Below, piece by piece: positions 1 to 9,193 of a stretch of DNA of 64,000 bases. Origin of the DNA: Phycisphaerales bacterium (lineage in GTDB: Bacteria; Planctomycetota; Phycisphaerae; Phycisphaerales; UBA1924); NCBI GenBank assembly GCA_029213305.1, contig JARGPA010000003.1, forward strand, positions 108,436 to 172,435, in the 5' to 3' direction. The position numbers and the translations under genes were made by a program. The number at the start of each line of letters is the position of its first letter. The stretch's first letter is position 1. Below the pieces are notes generated by a model that did not search any database, had not been told where the DNA came from, and saw only the letters and a program-made list of their open reading frames with translations.

Positions 1-414
1 ATAGACCCAACCAGCGGTGGTACCACCTTGAGTTGCGACGAGTGCAGATTGGCCTTTGTTTGTACCTACTTTGAGAGTTGGAACTTCGCGAAGGTATGGC
101 CCGAGGTAGTAAGTTGATGATTTGGTCGCGTTTGCAGTACCAGTATCATTTGTGTAAGTTGTGAGTTGATCACTAAAGGTCAAGAGTGCAGGGAGTGATC
201 CTCCATGCTCTGCTTTATAGAGATCGATTGCACTCCGGAGTACTGCAAGGTCTGCAACTAGACTTGAATCTGCTGCACCTGCTGCACCACGGCTCATGCG
301 TGGGATTGCGATCGCACCGATGATCCCAATGATAACGACTACAATAACGAGTTCGATGAGGCTGAAAGCGTGACGGCTACGATTGTTTGCTGATTTACGA
401 AGCATAGAAAGCAT
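1..414 (-). CDS. GspG/PilE-like pseudopilin (3' end beyond window)
   Basis: The first 138 codons are present and the gene runs off the left edge with no stop. The N-terminus is a classic class-III prepilin signal: basic residues (RKSANNRSRH), then AFSLIELVIVVVIIGIIGAI with Glu five residues after the cleavage site, followed by a long hydrophobic helix. After the helix come ALRSAIDLYKAEHG and Gly/Thr-rich sequence typical of major pseudopilins such as GspG. The start at 414 is supported by AAAGGAG nine bases upstream; a second ATG at 405 is less well placed. It is the most downstream gene of the minus-strand secretion/pilus operon and is probably the major fibre subunit, processed by the peptidase at 10171-11694. 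Whether the fibre is a T2SS pseudopilus or a T4P cannot be decided from this fragment. Confidence 0.9.
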   Translation of the reverse strand, partial: MLSMLRKSANNRSRHAFSLIELVIVVVIIGIIGAIAIPRMSRGAAGAADSSLVADLAVLRSAIDLYKAEHGGSLPALLTFSDQLTTYTNDTGTANATKSSTYYLGPYLREVPTLKVGTNKGQSALVATQGGTTAGWVY

Positions 415-554
415 ATTGTTCGACTCCTTTAGTATGGTGACTCATATTCTTGATGAGTTCACAATACTTAATCGGCAATATACAAATCCAAGTTCATTTT
501 CGGATATGTAAGTCCACACAATACTGAGACACAAGCCGTTATAACCGGTATACC

Positions 555-1124
555 TTATTCTCCGTCCTGAAACATCGGTATCTCGATGGCAAACTGGACC
601 CCATCCTTCTCTACAAGGACCGCACGAGCGTGCACTAGAACTAATGTATACCCATTTGGGCCTGTTTCCCCAACACGAACTAGTTTGCCCCCGAGAACTG
701 CTCCGCCGCCGTTGGGTGAGGGCATTACTGATGACAACGATGGAAGATCAGTAGGAGTTGCAACATAAGTTGACCCCTGAGCGATTCCACTTGTTGGATT
801 CATGTTTGTTTCAATCGTGTTACTCTCATTGATTACAATTGGTTGCTCGATCATACTCGCGATTGAGAATGAAGCATCAAATGATTGAGTTTTGTCATTT
901 ACTCCAAATGAACGGAGTCGATCGATCAGAATCTCAGCGGCCGGTTTACCAGTTGGTAATATTGGTTCGCTTGCGATTGGCGCGATAGCAGATGAAGATG
1001 TCGAAGGAAGTTCTGAGCTCGCCGAGGCTTCTTTTGGTCCAAGAAATCCTTGATCGATAAACAGAGCTAATCCAGCTACACCTACGAGTCCGAGAAATAC
1101 TTTGCGTTCTGTTGTTAATCCCAT
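555..1124 (-). CDS. single-pass membrane protein, PilP/GspC-like position
   Basis: About 189 residues. A short cytoplasmic start (MGLTTERK) is followed by one hydrophobic helix (roughly residues 9-27), a Ser/Pro/Ala-rich linker, and a C-terminal portion with GGKLVRVGETGPNGYTLVLV and an AVLVEKDGVQFAIEIP strand pattern. The C-terminal strands resemble the small beta domain of PilP and the homology region of GspC, which bind secretin. It sits directly after PilM, PilN and PilO, where pilP normally lies, so an inner-membrane-to-secretin link is the best guess. I assign it by position and topology, not by a diagnostic motif. A TTG 15 bases upstream (1139) is an alternative start, but the ATG at 1124 fits the topology. 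Confidence 0.65.
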   Translation of the reverse strand: MGLTTERKVFLGLVGVAGLALFIDQGFLGPKEASASSELPSTSSSAIAPIASEPILPTGKPAAEILIDRLRSFGVNDKTQSFDASFSIASMIEQPIVINESNTIETNMNPTSGIAQGSTYVATPTDLPSLSSVMPSPNGGGAVLGGKLVRVGETGPNGYTLVLVHARAVLVEKDGVQFAIEIPMFQDGE

Positions 1125-1178
1125 GAATGAAATAACCAATTCGTTCAGGGTCTATGCAAATATAATCCGAAGTATTTT

Positions 1179-1748
1179 TTAGGTTTTGTCCGCAGGACTG
1201 ACAAACCAGTACAACAGGATTGTGATCTGAACATCCGATATCTCTTTCGATACATTTAGAATATCGATCGATTGAATATGAATATCAGGCATTAACTCAT
1301 TCATTTCCCCGAGCAACTTATACAACTCACTTGCACTTGACTTTGCACGAATTTCGAGCGGCTGCACAGGCACCTGATTGTTTGTGATCTTCTCTAGAGG
1401 CTGGAGCGAATCAATACGAACCCCAACGGATTCTGCCAGTTCAACAATCTGTGCGGTCCGAGAATTCAGCATTCTAACAGGAACCAGGTCCAACTGACTC
1501 TCAACTTCTTTTTTAAGATGCTGAACTCGAGTAGTGAGTAACATTCGTTGAGTGAGCGATTCATTAAGATCACTCTTGGCATTTGCGAGTAAATGTTGAG
1601 CATTAAAATAATGCCCTCGTTGATTCGCTATCGACTTACTAGCAAAGTAAATTGCTGAGCACGCGATAAGCAAACACGCAACAGAACCCAAAACATGGAT
1701 CTTCAAGAGATGCTTATGGATAGATGGCTGTGAACTCTTAGAGGTCAT
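1179..1748 (-). CDS. pilO: PilO-like alignment-complex protein
   Basis: 189 residues with one N-terminal transmembrane helix (about residues 20-37), then a heptad-rich coiled coil (NAQHLLANAKSDLNESLTQR onward) and a compact C-terminal alpha/beta part (LEIRAKSSASELYKLLGEMN). This is the PilO/GspM plan: an inner-membrane protein that pairs with PilN and connects the cytoplasmic PilM to the secretin side. The ATG at 1748 has AGGTG six bases upstream; a GTG at 1757 is possible. The gene overlaps the end of pilN by 11 bases, which suggests translational coupling. Sequence identity to PilO is weak, as usual for this family; order and topology carry the call. Confidence 0.75.
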   Translation of the reverse strand: MTSKSSQPSIHKHLLKIHVLGSVACLLIACSAIYFASKSIANQRGHYFNAQHLLANAKSDLNESLTQRMLLTTRVQHLKKEVESQLDLVPVRMLNSRTAQIVELAESVGVRIDSLQPLEKITNNQVPVQPLEIRAKSSASELYKLLGEMNELMPDIHIQSIDILNVSKEISDVQITILLYWFVSPADKT

Positions 1749-2346
1749 TTGCTTCACCTGCTTCCGTTTGCAGAGTTCCTGTGATCGTGATCAAAACCCG
1801 GAATTTTACCAGCTCGATCTCACCAAATGTTTCTCTCATTGTCTCTACTAAACTCACGGAATCAAAAACATGAGCTTCTTCAAGACGAACAACAAATGTT
1901 CGTGCATCTGTTTGTGACTCAACGAATCCCTCTAGATTTATCTCGATCGGGTCAATCCCTTCGACCCCACCGCCGATGGCGCTCACTCTTTGGAATCGAA
2001 CATCTTCTTGTGACGCATCAACGAGGACAGCAAAGACTTTTCGCCATTCAACGCGATTCTTGATCAGATCATGAACCTCTTTTTCCGCGAGTAACAAACT
2101 GAGTTGATTGTTTAACAACGGAATCTTTTGTTGATGATTCGCATATTGAACTTTCGCGTCATCGATCTGATCTGTGATTCCCGAATCTGTGAATACTGCA
2201 CTTCCCCCGATATATAACCCTGGGAGTCCAACAAACACTCCGGTAAGTACAGAACCAATAACCCAACGTTTTATCCACATCTTCTTGTAACGATGGATAA
2301 CGCGTTTCTCAGGGATGAGATTGACAAATGGTATTGAGGAATTCAT
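1738..2346 (-). CDS. pilN: PilN-like alignment-complex protein
   Basis: 202 residues when started at the internal ATG at 2346. That start gives MNSSIPFVNLIPEKR, and the NLIP element matches the conserved N-terminal INLLP tail by which PilN docks in PilM. A transmembrane helix follows (about residues 28-50), then a coiled-coil stretch and a C-terminal ferredoxin-like domain (VEGIDPIEINLEGFVESQ). ATG and the pilM stop overlap as ATGA, typical of coupled translation. The longer reading frame reaching 2403 is not needed and would bury the NLIP motif. It should form the inner-membrane alignment subcomplex with the neighbouring PilM and PilO products. Confidence 0.82.
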   Translation of the reverse strand: MNSSIPFVNLIPEKRVIHRYKKMWIKRWVIGSVLTGVFVGLPGLYIGGSAVFTDSGITDQIDDAKVQYANHQQKIPLLNNQLSLLLAEKEVHDLIKNRVEWRKVFAVLVDASQEDVRFQRVSAIGGGVEGIDPIEINLEGFVESQTDARTFVVRLEEAHVFDSVSLVETMRETFGEIELVKFRVLITITGTLQTEAGEANDL

Positions 2347-3413
2347 TGATCGAACCTCGCTGCAAGCCCGTAGGCGGTTGATAGTCGACTCGATATTCCC
2401 CATGCATGATCCGAGGGTTGAATCTTTCCGAGAAGAGCTGCAGGACCTGCAGTTAAAACCGGAATCCCAAGAACTTGATCAAGTGCTTGTTTTATACATG
2501 GATTTGTTGCGCCGTACCCACTGAGTTCGATCGTTCCAAACGGAGCCATCCGGAATGTATGCGAGATATATGCGATCGCGATATCAAGTTCATCAGTAAT
2601 CGTCTTTGCAAGACCGGACCATGCGGCATGATTGACCATACTCTTTGACTCAGAATCTTCTTCATCAATACCGCCGTTGAGGATGAGCTCCGCCCCTTGT
2701 TGAGAGAGTTGGAACCGTTTGGTCGCAACATCCCACACATTCTCTGCGCCATGTTCGATTCGACGAACATAGATCACCTTGTCCCCCAAGGTGAGTATTG
2801 CCAGTGAGCTTGTCCATCCAATTCTTAGTGAAGTATTAATCTCTTGTTCTACCCTGGGTTCACCAGTTTGAACTCGTGCTTCGCCGCCGCGTGATATTGC
2901 GAGCTCCATCAAATCCATACCAGCAACTACCAACCCTGCATCTTGATATAGGTCCAATGTAGATTCGATCTCTGATTTTGGACATGCAACTGCGAGTGAC
3001 TCTTGAATTTTTCCCTTCGGAGGGAGTTCCCAGAATCCCAGTTCGATTTGGTCAGGCGAACACTTCCGTTCACGTGCAACTTCTATTCTTGCGAGTTGCT
3101 CTATCGGTGCCCCACTCTCAACAGGCGGCAATTCAACGACATGTGAACTACAAACCGAAGTTGGAGGCGACACTGTAACATTCTGTCCCACAAATCCACG
3201 GCGAGCCAAAATTGACGATACCCATCGCAACTCATCAACATCAGCCTTTGAGCTCAATACTGCATCCGAGCTTTGATTCATCCGAGGGAAGATTGCCCAC
3301 GCAACCACAGTGTCACTGTTCCCCGTTTTCATTAACTGAACTGCTCGAATTTCGTGAGCGTCAATATCCAAACCGATCGAGGACAACTTGTTCTGTTTGA
3401 GTACATTCATCAT
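2343..3413 (-). CDS. pilM: PilM, actin-like pilus assembly ATPase-fold protein
   Basis: 356 residues, the usual PilM length. The N-terminal segment SSIGLDIDAHEIRAVQL is the FtsA/PilM-type phosphate-1 motif. Later segments include IGWTSSLAILTLGDKVIYVRR (second nucleotide-binding strand), TDELDIAIAYISHTF and IELSGYGATNP, which correspond to the conserved C-terminal part of the actin fold. PilM is cytoplasmic, binds the PilN tail and links the alignment complex to the motor. Start and upstream gspF stop overlap as TAATG. An adjacent ATG three bases in is an alternative start. MshI and GspL cytoplasmic domains share this fold, so a Msh-type pilus is equally possible. Confidence 0.88.
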   Translation of the reverse strand: MMNVLKQNKLSSIGLDIDAHEIRAVQLMKTGNSDTVVAWAIFPRMNQSSDAVLSSKADVDELRWVSSILARRGFVGQNVTVSPPTSVCSSHVVELPPVESGAPIEQLARIEVARERKCSPDQIELGFWELPPKGKIQESLAVACPKSEIESTLDLYQDAGLVVAGMDLMELAISRGGEARVQTGEPRVEQEINTSLRIGWTSSLAILTLGDKVIYVRRIEHGAENVWDVATKRFQLSQQGAELILNGGIDEEDSESKSMVNHAAWSGLAKTITDELDIAIAYISHTFRMAPFGTIELSGYGATNPCIKQALDQVLGIPVLTAGPAALLGKIQPSDHAWGISSRLSTAYGLAARFDQ

Positions 3414-4642
3414 TACGCGCCTCCCCCGGCAGTTGCAGTCAGATCAAACAACGGCAAGAACATACTGATCGCAACAAATCCAACCAACACCCCAAGCACG
3501 ACCATGATGACTGGTTCTATGAGTGACGAGAGAGATTTGATTATGGTTTCGTTATCCTCATCCAGATAATCTGAAACATGTACAAGAACATCTGCAAGTC
3601 GACCCGACTGTTCACCGTTTCTGATCGCTTCACACGCAGATGGCACCACCAACTCGTTCGATCCAAAAACTGAACTAATCGGTTCACCTCGGGTGACTGC
3701 GTCTTCAACCCGTGTCATTAAATCCTGATAGCTTTGATGCCCTAGAGATTCTCGAGTCAGGTTAATTGTGTCAAGCATTGGCACCTTCGCTTCGAGTAGT
3801 ACTCCCATGAGTCTTGTGATACGAGCAGTCATAAACGAACGCACAATATCACCAAGCTTTGGAACTTTGAGTGCAATATTTCCAAGTACAAACTGACCTT
3901 GAACGCCATTGATCCACCAGACGAAATATGCAATACATGCTCCACCCGCGGGGATCACTCCCCACCAGTATGAACGAACGAAACTAGAGATCGTCATCAG
4001 AACCGCAGTTGAAGCTGGAAGTGGTGTGTCGAGTGTTTCAAACATACTCGAAAACCGAGGTAACACAACTCCAATGAGCATCCCAATCACGACCACAGCA
4101 ACTCCAGTGAGCAAAATCGGGTACATCATGGCGCCAAGAATATTTGAACGGATCTGAGCTTGCTTTCGTGTCAGTACTGCGACTCTCAAAAGCATGGTAT
4201 CGAGATGCCCGGATGATTCACCCGCCGCGACGAGTGAACGAAACACAGCGTCAAACGCTTGTGTGTTTCCTTCAAGCGCTGAAGTCAATGAATCTCCTTC
4301 TTCAAGTCGTTGTCGGACTCGTTTGAGTTCATTTCCCCATGCGTCTGAAGATGATTGCCGTTCGATTGATGAAATCGCGTCGATTAAAGGAGTACCAGTA
4401 GAAACCAGAACGGCTAACTCACGAGCAAACTCAGAAACTACTTTAGGAGAGACTCTCTTTGAGCCTCTGCTTCGTAACTTTTTATTCTTCTTTGAGTTTC
4501 CATTACCCTTCGAGTCCACGATTGAAGAAACGAACAATCCCTTCTTTCGTAGGATCTCTGTCGCGTCTTCATTACTCGACGCGTCCACTATGCCGCTAAT
4601 CGATTTGCCTGATTTGTCGTAAGCTTGATATGAGAAGTTCAT
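3413..4642 (-). CDS. GspF/PilC inner-membrane platform protein
   Basis: 409 residues. It opens with MNFSYQAYDKSGKSISGIVDA, the N-terminal signature of this family, and carries two GspF repeats. The first contains FARELAVLVSTGTPLIDAI and the second FMTARITRLMGVLLEAKVPM. Each is followed by hydrophobic helices (LGAMMYPILLTGVAVVVIG; LIEPVIMVVLGVLVGFVAI). The protein sits in the inner membrane at the centre of the machine and couples ATPase motion to pilin extraction. ATGA overlap with the upstream ATPase gene implies the two are made together. A second family member lies at 35465-36754, so this one is presumed to serve the first locus. Confidence 0.93.
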   Translation of the reverse strand: MNFSYQAYDKSGKSISGIVDASSNEDATEILRKKGLFVSSIVDSKGNGNSKKNKKLRSRGSKRVSPKVVSEFARELAVLVSTGTPLIDAISSIERQSSSDAWGNELKRVRQRLEEGDSLTSALEGNTQAFDAVFRSLVAAGESSGHLDTMLLRVAVLTRKQAQIRSNILGAMMYPILLTGVAVVVIGMLIGVVLPRFSSMFETLDTPLPASTAVLMTISSFVRSYWWGVIPAGGACIAYFVWWINGVQGQFVLGNIALKVPKLGDIVRSFMTARITRLMGVLLEAKVPMLDTINLTRESLGHQSYQDLMTRVEDAVTRGEPISSVFGSNELVVPSACEAIRNGEQSGRLADVLVHVSDYLDEDNETIIKSLSSLIEPVIMVVLGVLVGFVAISMFLPLFDLTATAGGGA

Positions 4643-6429
4643 GCTGCGGACCTCAACTGCTCTTCTGTACCCGAGTTGTCATCGACTTGAGTTACTCGAA
4701 TCACTTCTTCAACACTGGTATGTTGATCAACGGCTAAACGCATTCCTTCTTCTCGTAATGAAAGTTGCCCTTGTGTATGGAGCAATCCACGAAGCTCATG
4801 AGTAGGAGCATTCCGATAGATCAATCTTCGCAACTCAGGTGTCACTTCCATGAACTCATAAATCCCCATTCGTCCTTGGAATCCAGAATCATGACAACTG
4901 GTACACCCAGCTCCCTTACGGAAAGCTCGTCCTGTCATCTCTGGAATACCACCGTCTTCGAGAACCATCTCGCTCGGGTAGTACTTCATGGTACATGATG
5001 GACAAATTGTTCTTGCGAGACGCTGAGCGACTACCCCGTTGAGTGCAGAGCTCAACAAGTAAGGTTCGATATTCATATCAACCAGTCTCGCGACAGCACC
5101 TGGTGCATCGTTGGTGTGCAAAGTTGCTAACACGCCGTGTCCAGTTAACGCAGCTTGTACAGCTACCCCTGCGGTTTCCTGATCTCGAATTTCACCAATC
5201 ATGATGACATCTGGATCTTGTCGAAGAATTGAGCGAAGTGTCCTTGCAAAATCAAGCCCGATCGCATCATGAACTTGGATCTGATTAATCAGATCAAGTT
5301 GATATTCAACTGGATCTTCAACAGTCACAATATTCAGTTCTGGACTACGCAACAGATCGAGCGCCGAATAAAGCGTTGTCGTCTTACCTGACCCGGTTGG
5401 TCCAGTGACAAGCACCATCCCGTGTGTGAGTCGAAGCGCCCGTTGGAATCCTTCTAGAGCTTCTGGTCGGAACCCAAGGTCTTCCATCCGCACATGTAAG
5501 TTTTGTTTATCAAGAATTCGAATAACGAGCTTTTCGCCGAGCAATGTCGGGATACTTGAAACGCGGAGATCGATCTCACGCCCTTCTGCCATTATTCGAA
5601 CACGACCTTCCTGAGGAAGTCGCTTTTCAGCAATATCCATTTTGCCAATAATTTTCACGCGTGACACAATGGCCGCATGCATACCTGGAGGCGGATTCAT
5701 CAAATCTCGCAATGAACCATCAATGCGATACCGAACTCTGGTACCGGTTTTTTTCGGCTCAATATGAATATCAGATGCTTTGTCCTTCACTGCAGTAAGG
5801 AGTGCAACATTGACAAGATTAACAATTGGTGAACCCTCGACCATATGATCGAGATCTGTCGTTGGGCCTTCGTCGATTTGTTCACGCTCAACGACTTCAA
5901 CATCTGATTCTGCAAGACTCGTCAGAAACGCGTCGACATCAACATCACCGTCGGCGTACTTCCTGATAAACTCGAAAATATTATCTTCAAGTGCAAGCAC
6001 AGGATGTATATCAAACCCAGTAAGTTCTCGCAAACGATCAATCGTCGGCAAACTCTGAGGTTCGCACATCGCGACGGTAAGTGTTTTGTGCACTCGAAAC
6101 AAAGGAATCGCTTTGAGACGCTCTGCTTCATCTTGCCCAATCAAACTCAACAAACTTGGGTCGATCAACCCGTGACGGAGTTGCACGCCGCGTACACCTA
6201 AACATTTTGCTAGAGATTGTACAAGGGTTGCACCCGAGATCATCCCTTGATCAACGAGGACTTCTCCGAGCATTCGTCCTGCGGTTTTCTGTTGTACAAG
6301 TGCTTTTGAGAGCTGCTCTTCGTTGATGTGCCCATCTGAGATGAGTACTTCGCCTACGAGTCTTGGGCGCTGTGCTCTTCTGATTGTTGGTTGAGAGTTT
6401 TGATCAACTGAGTCTTCGGGGAGAGTCAT
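4639..6429 (-). CDS. GspE/PilB-type assembly ATPase with zinc tetracysteine
   Basis: 596 residues. Two GspE/MshE N-terminal helical domains (about 25-155) precede the motor domain. Visible motifs are Walker A GPTGSGKT (343-350), the acidic Asp box VTVEDPVEY, Walker B-type DPDVIMIGEIRD and the His box ATLHTNDA. Cys476, Cys479, Cys509 and Cys512 form the C-x2-C...C-x2-C zinc site typical of extension ATPases. MshE-type N-domains often bind cyclic-di-GMP; I cannot confirm the binding residues here. The start overlaps the end of the STAS gene (ATGA), placing this ATPase under the same translational control. It powers fibre assembly with the downstream GspF. Confidence 0.93.
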   Translation of the reverse strand: MTLPEDSVDQNSQPTIRRAQRPRLVGEVLISDGHINEEQLSKALVQQKTAGRMLGEVLVDQGMISGATLVQSLAKCLGVRGVQLRHGLIDPSLLSLIGQDEAERLKAIPLFRVHKTLTVAMCEPQSLPTIDRLRELTGFDIHPVLALEDNIFEFIRKYADGDVDVDAFLTSLAESDVEVVEREQIDEGPTTDLDHMVEGSPIVNLVNVALLTAVKDKASDIHIEPKKTGTRVRYRIDGSLRDLMNPPPGMHAAIVSRVKIIGKMDIAEKRLPQEGRVRIMAEGREIDLRVSSIPTLLGEKLVIRILDKQNLHVRMEDLGFRPEALEGFQRALRLTHGMVLVTGPTGSGKTTTLYSALDLLRSPELNIVTVEDPVEYQLDLINQIQVHDAIGLDFARTLRSILRQDPDVIMIGEIRDQETAGVAVQAALTGHGVLATLHTNDAPGAVARLVDMNIEPYLLSSALNGVVAQRLARTICPSCTMKYYPSEMVLEDGGIPEMTGRAFRKGAGCTSCHDSGFQGRMGIYEFMEVTPELRRLIYRNAPTHELRGLLHTQGQLSLREEGMRLAVDQHTSVEEVIRVTQVDDNSGTEEQLRSAA

Positions 6430-6764
6430 AGGAAACTCCTCACTGCGGTTTGCACATCCTCAAACTGTTGGAACTTAGATGTTTGATCAGTAATCGTTAT
6501 GATTTCTCTTAGAGTATCGCTGATTCCGCAGAGCTTGAGTGATTGTCCACTTGCTCCGAGTTCGAGAGTGACATCAACAAGTGCTTCGAGCCCGAATGAG
6601 TTCACGAAGGTCATCTCGCTCACATCGATCACAAATCGTCCAAGTGTTTTACCAAGGACTTCAAGAGATTCAGTACGCAACTGAATCGCGTCTTCTTCAG
6701 TTTGAATAGGTCCCATTGGAACAACAACAGTGACAGCACCATGACGGTTGGTTTCAATGCGCAT
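6426..6764 (-). CDS. STAS-domain protein (anti-sigma-factor-antagonist type)
   Basis: 112 residues, essentially one STAS domain. The order GAVTVVVPMGPI, VIDVSEMTFVNSFGLEALVD and LKLCGISDTLREIITI matches SpoIIAA/RsbV-like proteins. The segment FVNSFGLEAL aligns with the phospho-serine motif (D-S-[ST]-G) of SpoIIAA. The Ser is kept while the preceding Asp is Asn and the following residue is Phe. It lies between a histidine kinase (15-base gap) and the pilus ATPase (ATGA overlap). In classical systems such a protein is phosphorylated by a serine kinase of the anti-sigma type; none is present in the window. A scaffold or switch role acting on the kinase or motor is inference. Confidence 0.88.
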   Translation of the reverse strand: MRIETNRHGAVTVVVPMGPIQTEEDAIQLRTESLEVLGKTLGRFVIDVSEMTFVNSFGLEALVDVTLELGASGQSLKLCGISDTLREIITITDQTSKFQQFEDVQTAVRSFL

Positions 6765-6778
6765 AATGAATCCTCTCC

Positions 6779-8647
6779 TTATGCAGCCTTCGCCAACTCT
6801 TCGCTTGAACCTGGGAGTATTAAAGTAAACGTACTCCCTTTATCTATTGCTGACTCCACAGTCACATCGCCGCCATGAAGACGAGCAATCTGTCTTGCAA
6901 GCGCAAGTCCAAGGCCTGATCCAGTAACTTGAGCAATACGACGATCATCCGCACGACAGAATCGATCAAAGATTCGTTCTTGCTGGGACTCCTCAATACC
7001 AATTCCCGAATCAATGACATCGACTCTCATCGAGTTTGTGTCAGAGAAACTGACTTTGACTTCAACCTTACCACCCGAAGGCGTGTACTTGATTGCATTC
7101 CCTACTAGATTGTGCAAAGCTTGACCAAGTCGATCACGATCTGCTTGGATTGTGGGAAACTTCGGTGGAAGATCAAAGCTCATCTCGATTGACTTGTCCT
7201 TCGCCTGTGCAGCATAATCATGCTCAAGGGATTGGAACATCTGTTCTGTGCGTACCTGATCTGGATGGATCGAGAGTGACCCAGCTTCGATCTCTGAAAC
7301 ACAAAGCATGTCCCCAACGATCCGTTCAAGACGACGGGTTTCACTATTGATGACATTGAGCGCCTTCTCACGAATGAGCTCGTCTTCACTGCCTGCTTCT
7401 ACTGCTTCTTCTGCATATAGACGGATAGTTGTCAAAGGCGTCCGAAGCTCATGCGTTGCTTGTGCGATAAATGCACCCTGAGACTGATCTGCGAGACGCT
7501 GTTGTGTGACATCTTCAATGAAAACCAATGCTTGAGGCACTTCTGCTTCATCAATCCGTGTGATCACGAAACGAAGAACTGCGCCATGAGTTTCGATATT
7601 TTCGACATCTCCGACTTCAATGACTTGACGCTTCGGACCCTGAACATCGAGTACGCTGCATGTGAGATCCATGATGAGATTCGCTTCAGAGACTTGATCG
7701 AGCTTTTGACCGACCATTTCTTCGCGATCCATTCGCAAGAAATTACTTGCGGCTCCATTTGCATATACAACAGTGAGATCGGACTCGATCAGGACTACAC
7801 CCTGCATGAGTGTGTTACACGCTGCGGGAAGTCCGACGGACTCAATCCGTCCAGTTGTAGATGCATCAGCAACCTCATGCTCATACATGACATTTTCGAA
7901 GTTTTCTCGCTCTTCGAGCAAGGTATTCCAGGTCTTTCCTTCTGGTCCGAGATGCTCGCCGACGATTAAGCAAGCTACTCTGCGTTCTCCTTCAGCAGCC
8001 GATCGCAATGAATCACCGATAGCCGAAAGAGCGCCGAGTCGATTTCTAAATCGACGATACACAAGTAGTACCAATACAAGACCAACGCTTGTGATCCCGA
8101 CTGATGAAGCTCGGATCGTATCAGATCCAACTGCATCCTTTCCTCGGGTTGTCACTACTTCGAGGACAATTCCTGATTGACCGTTAACTACAAGCGAATC
8201 ACGAACTGTTGTTTTCCCTGTCGCTTCTGAATACTCAAGTACCGCAGGTAATTCAGGGGCAACAATCCAAGTCTCTGGAAGCTCATTTAGAGAACTCTGA
8301 GAAGGATTTGAAGATGCAAGCACTCCAAAATCAGGAATTTGAACTTCACAACTCTCTACAAGTCCTGAAGCGACTGCATCGAGCATTAATCGACGCAATC
8401 CTGCAAGATCATTATCACTTAGTCTGAGCTCTGCTTGAGAGGCGATAAGTTCACTTGTTTGGGTACTTTGATTGTTTGCTTGAATAGTGGCCGACACATC
8501 AACAGTTTTCGCAGAAATCCATACAACTGCACCAATAGCCAAAGCTAGAATTGCAATGAACGCCATACCCGTAGCGGCTACAAGCGACTCTCCACGTGCA
8601 AAGTGTTTCCGAATATCAAATCGATTTGATGTTGGCGATAAGCTCAT
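6779..8647 (-). CDS. membrane sensor histidine kinase with PAS domain
   Basis: 622 residues. Transmembrane helix 1 is at about 25-47, followed by a periplasmic sensor of about 130 residues and helix 2 at about 180-197. A PAS domain (about 268-385) contains VVYANGAASNFL and FIEDVTQQR. The HisKA H-box THELRTPL places the phosphorylated His at 399. ATPase boxes follow: HNLVGNAIKYTP (N box), DSGIGIE (G1) and GSGLGLALARQIARLHGG (G2). There is no receiver domain and no response-regulator gene in the window. The upstream AGGAAC and the position make it the first gene of the pilus operon, so its likely output is pilus/secretion control, directly or through an unlinked regulator. Confidence 0.93.
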   Translation of the reverse strand: MSLSPTSNRFDIRKHFARGESLVAATGMAFIAILALAIGAVVWISAKTVDVSATIQANNQSTQTSELIASQAELRLSDNDLAGLRRLMLDAVASGLVESCEVQIPDFGVLASSNPSQSSLNELPETWIVAPELPAVLEYSEATGKTTVRDSLVVNGQSGIVLEVVTTRGKDAVGSDTIRASSVGITSVGLVLVLLVYRRFRNRLGALSAIGDSLRSAAEGERRVACLIVGEHLGPEGKTWNTLLEERENFENVMYEHEVADASTTGRIESVGLPAACNTLMQGVVLIESDLTVVYANGAASNFLRMDREEMVGQKLDQVSEANLIMDLTCSVLDVQGPKRQVIEVGDVENIETHGAVLRFVITRIDEAEVPQALVFIEDVTQQRLADQSQGAFIAQATHELRTPLTTIRLYAEEAVEAGSEDELIREKALNVINSETRRLERIVGDMLCVSEIEAGSLSIHPDQVRTEQMFQSLEHDYAAQAKDKSIEMSFDLPPKFPTIQADRDRLGQALHNLVGNAIKYTPSGGKVEVKVSFSDTNSMRVDVIDSGIGIEESQQERIFDRFCRADDRRIAQVTGSGLGLALARQIARLHGGDVTVESAIDKGSTFTLILPGSSEELAKAA

Positions 8648-8871
8648 AATGGGTTCCTATGGCGAGATGCCACTAATACCCATCAAATATCGGTCAATTC
8701 CATCCCCACTTCAATCCAAACCATCCACGCCGCCTTCATCCGAGTTCTCGGACCCATATGTGCAATGAAATAGGGAATTTCATTCACGCAACGCTTATAG
8801 AGAAAATACGAATCTTTGGTCAAAGAACGAAGTTCAACATTTGTAGATGGAGTCATACACCCACTAATCAA

Positions 8872-8904
8872 AAAACCCTCTTATCTGATGATAAAGAGGG
8901 TTTT
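8872..8904 (-). terminator. Rho-independent terminator of the Val-Thr-Tyr tRNA unit
   Basis: Just downstream of tRNA-Tyr on the minus strand there is an inverted repeat AAAACCCTCTTTAT / ATAAGAGGGTTTT with a short loop and one bulged base. On the minus strand the right arm ends in a run of six T. It is well placed to end transcription of the three tRNAs. Confidence 0.85.
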
Positions 8905-8912
8905 AATGATAA

Positions 8913-8995
8913 TGGGCGCGGGTGGATTCGAACCACCGAATGCTAACGCAAGAGGATTTACAATCCCCGCCCTTTGGCCGCTTGGATACACGCCC
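8913..8995 (-). tRNA. tRNA-Tyr (GTA)
   Basis: 83 nt, class II, with a long variable arm. The acceptor stem GGGCGTG pairs with CGCGCCC (one G-U). The anticodon is GTA at 8959-8961 on the complementary strand. The T arm is GGTGG-TTCGAAT-CCACC. The 3' CCA is not encoded; the gene is followed by the terminator at 8872-8904. Confidence 0.95.
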
Positions 8996-9027
8996 CATTG
9001 TCAACGCGATCAGGACCGCATTAAGAA

Positions 9028-9100
9028 AGCCACCTCTCGGACTCAAACCGAGGACCTGCAGATTACAAATCAGCTGCTCTATCAACTGAGCTAAGGTGGC
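9028..9100 (-). tRNA. tRNA-Thr (TGT)
   Basis: 73 nt. The acceptor stem GCCACCT/AGGTGGC is perfect. The D arm is GCTCAGTTGATAGAGC, the anticodon loop TTTGTAA gives TGT, and the T arm is CTCGG-TTTGAGT-CCGAG. The anticodon stem GCTGA/TCTGC has a central U-U mismatch. CCA is not encoded. It lies between tRNA-Val and tRNA-Tyr in the same unit. Confidence 0.95.
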
Positions 9101-9193
9101 GTATTTTGTTGTCAATCTCGACCGAATTGATTCATGAAGAGAATCGGTCGAAAATGTCTGCTTCGCAAGCTGTAAAGCATGATTTCGCAATAA

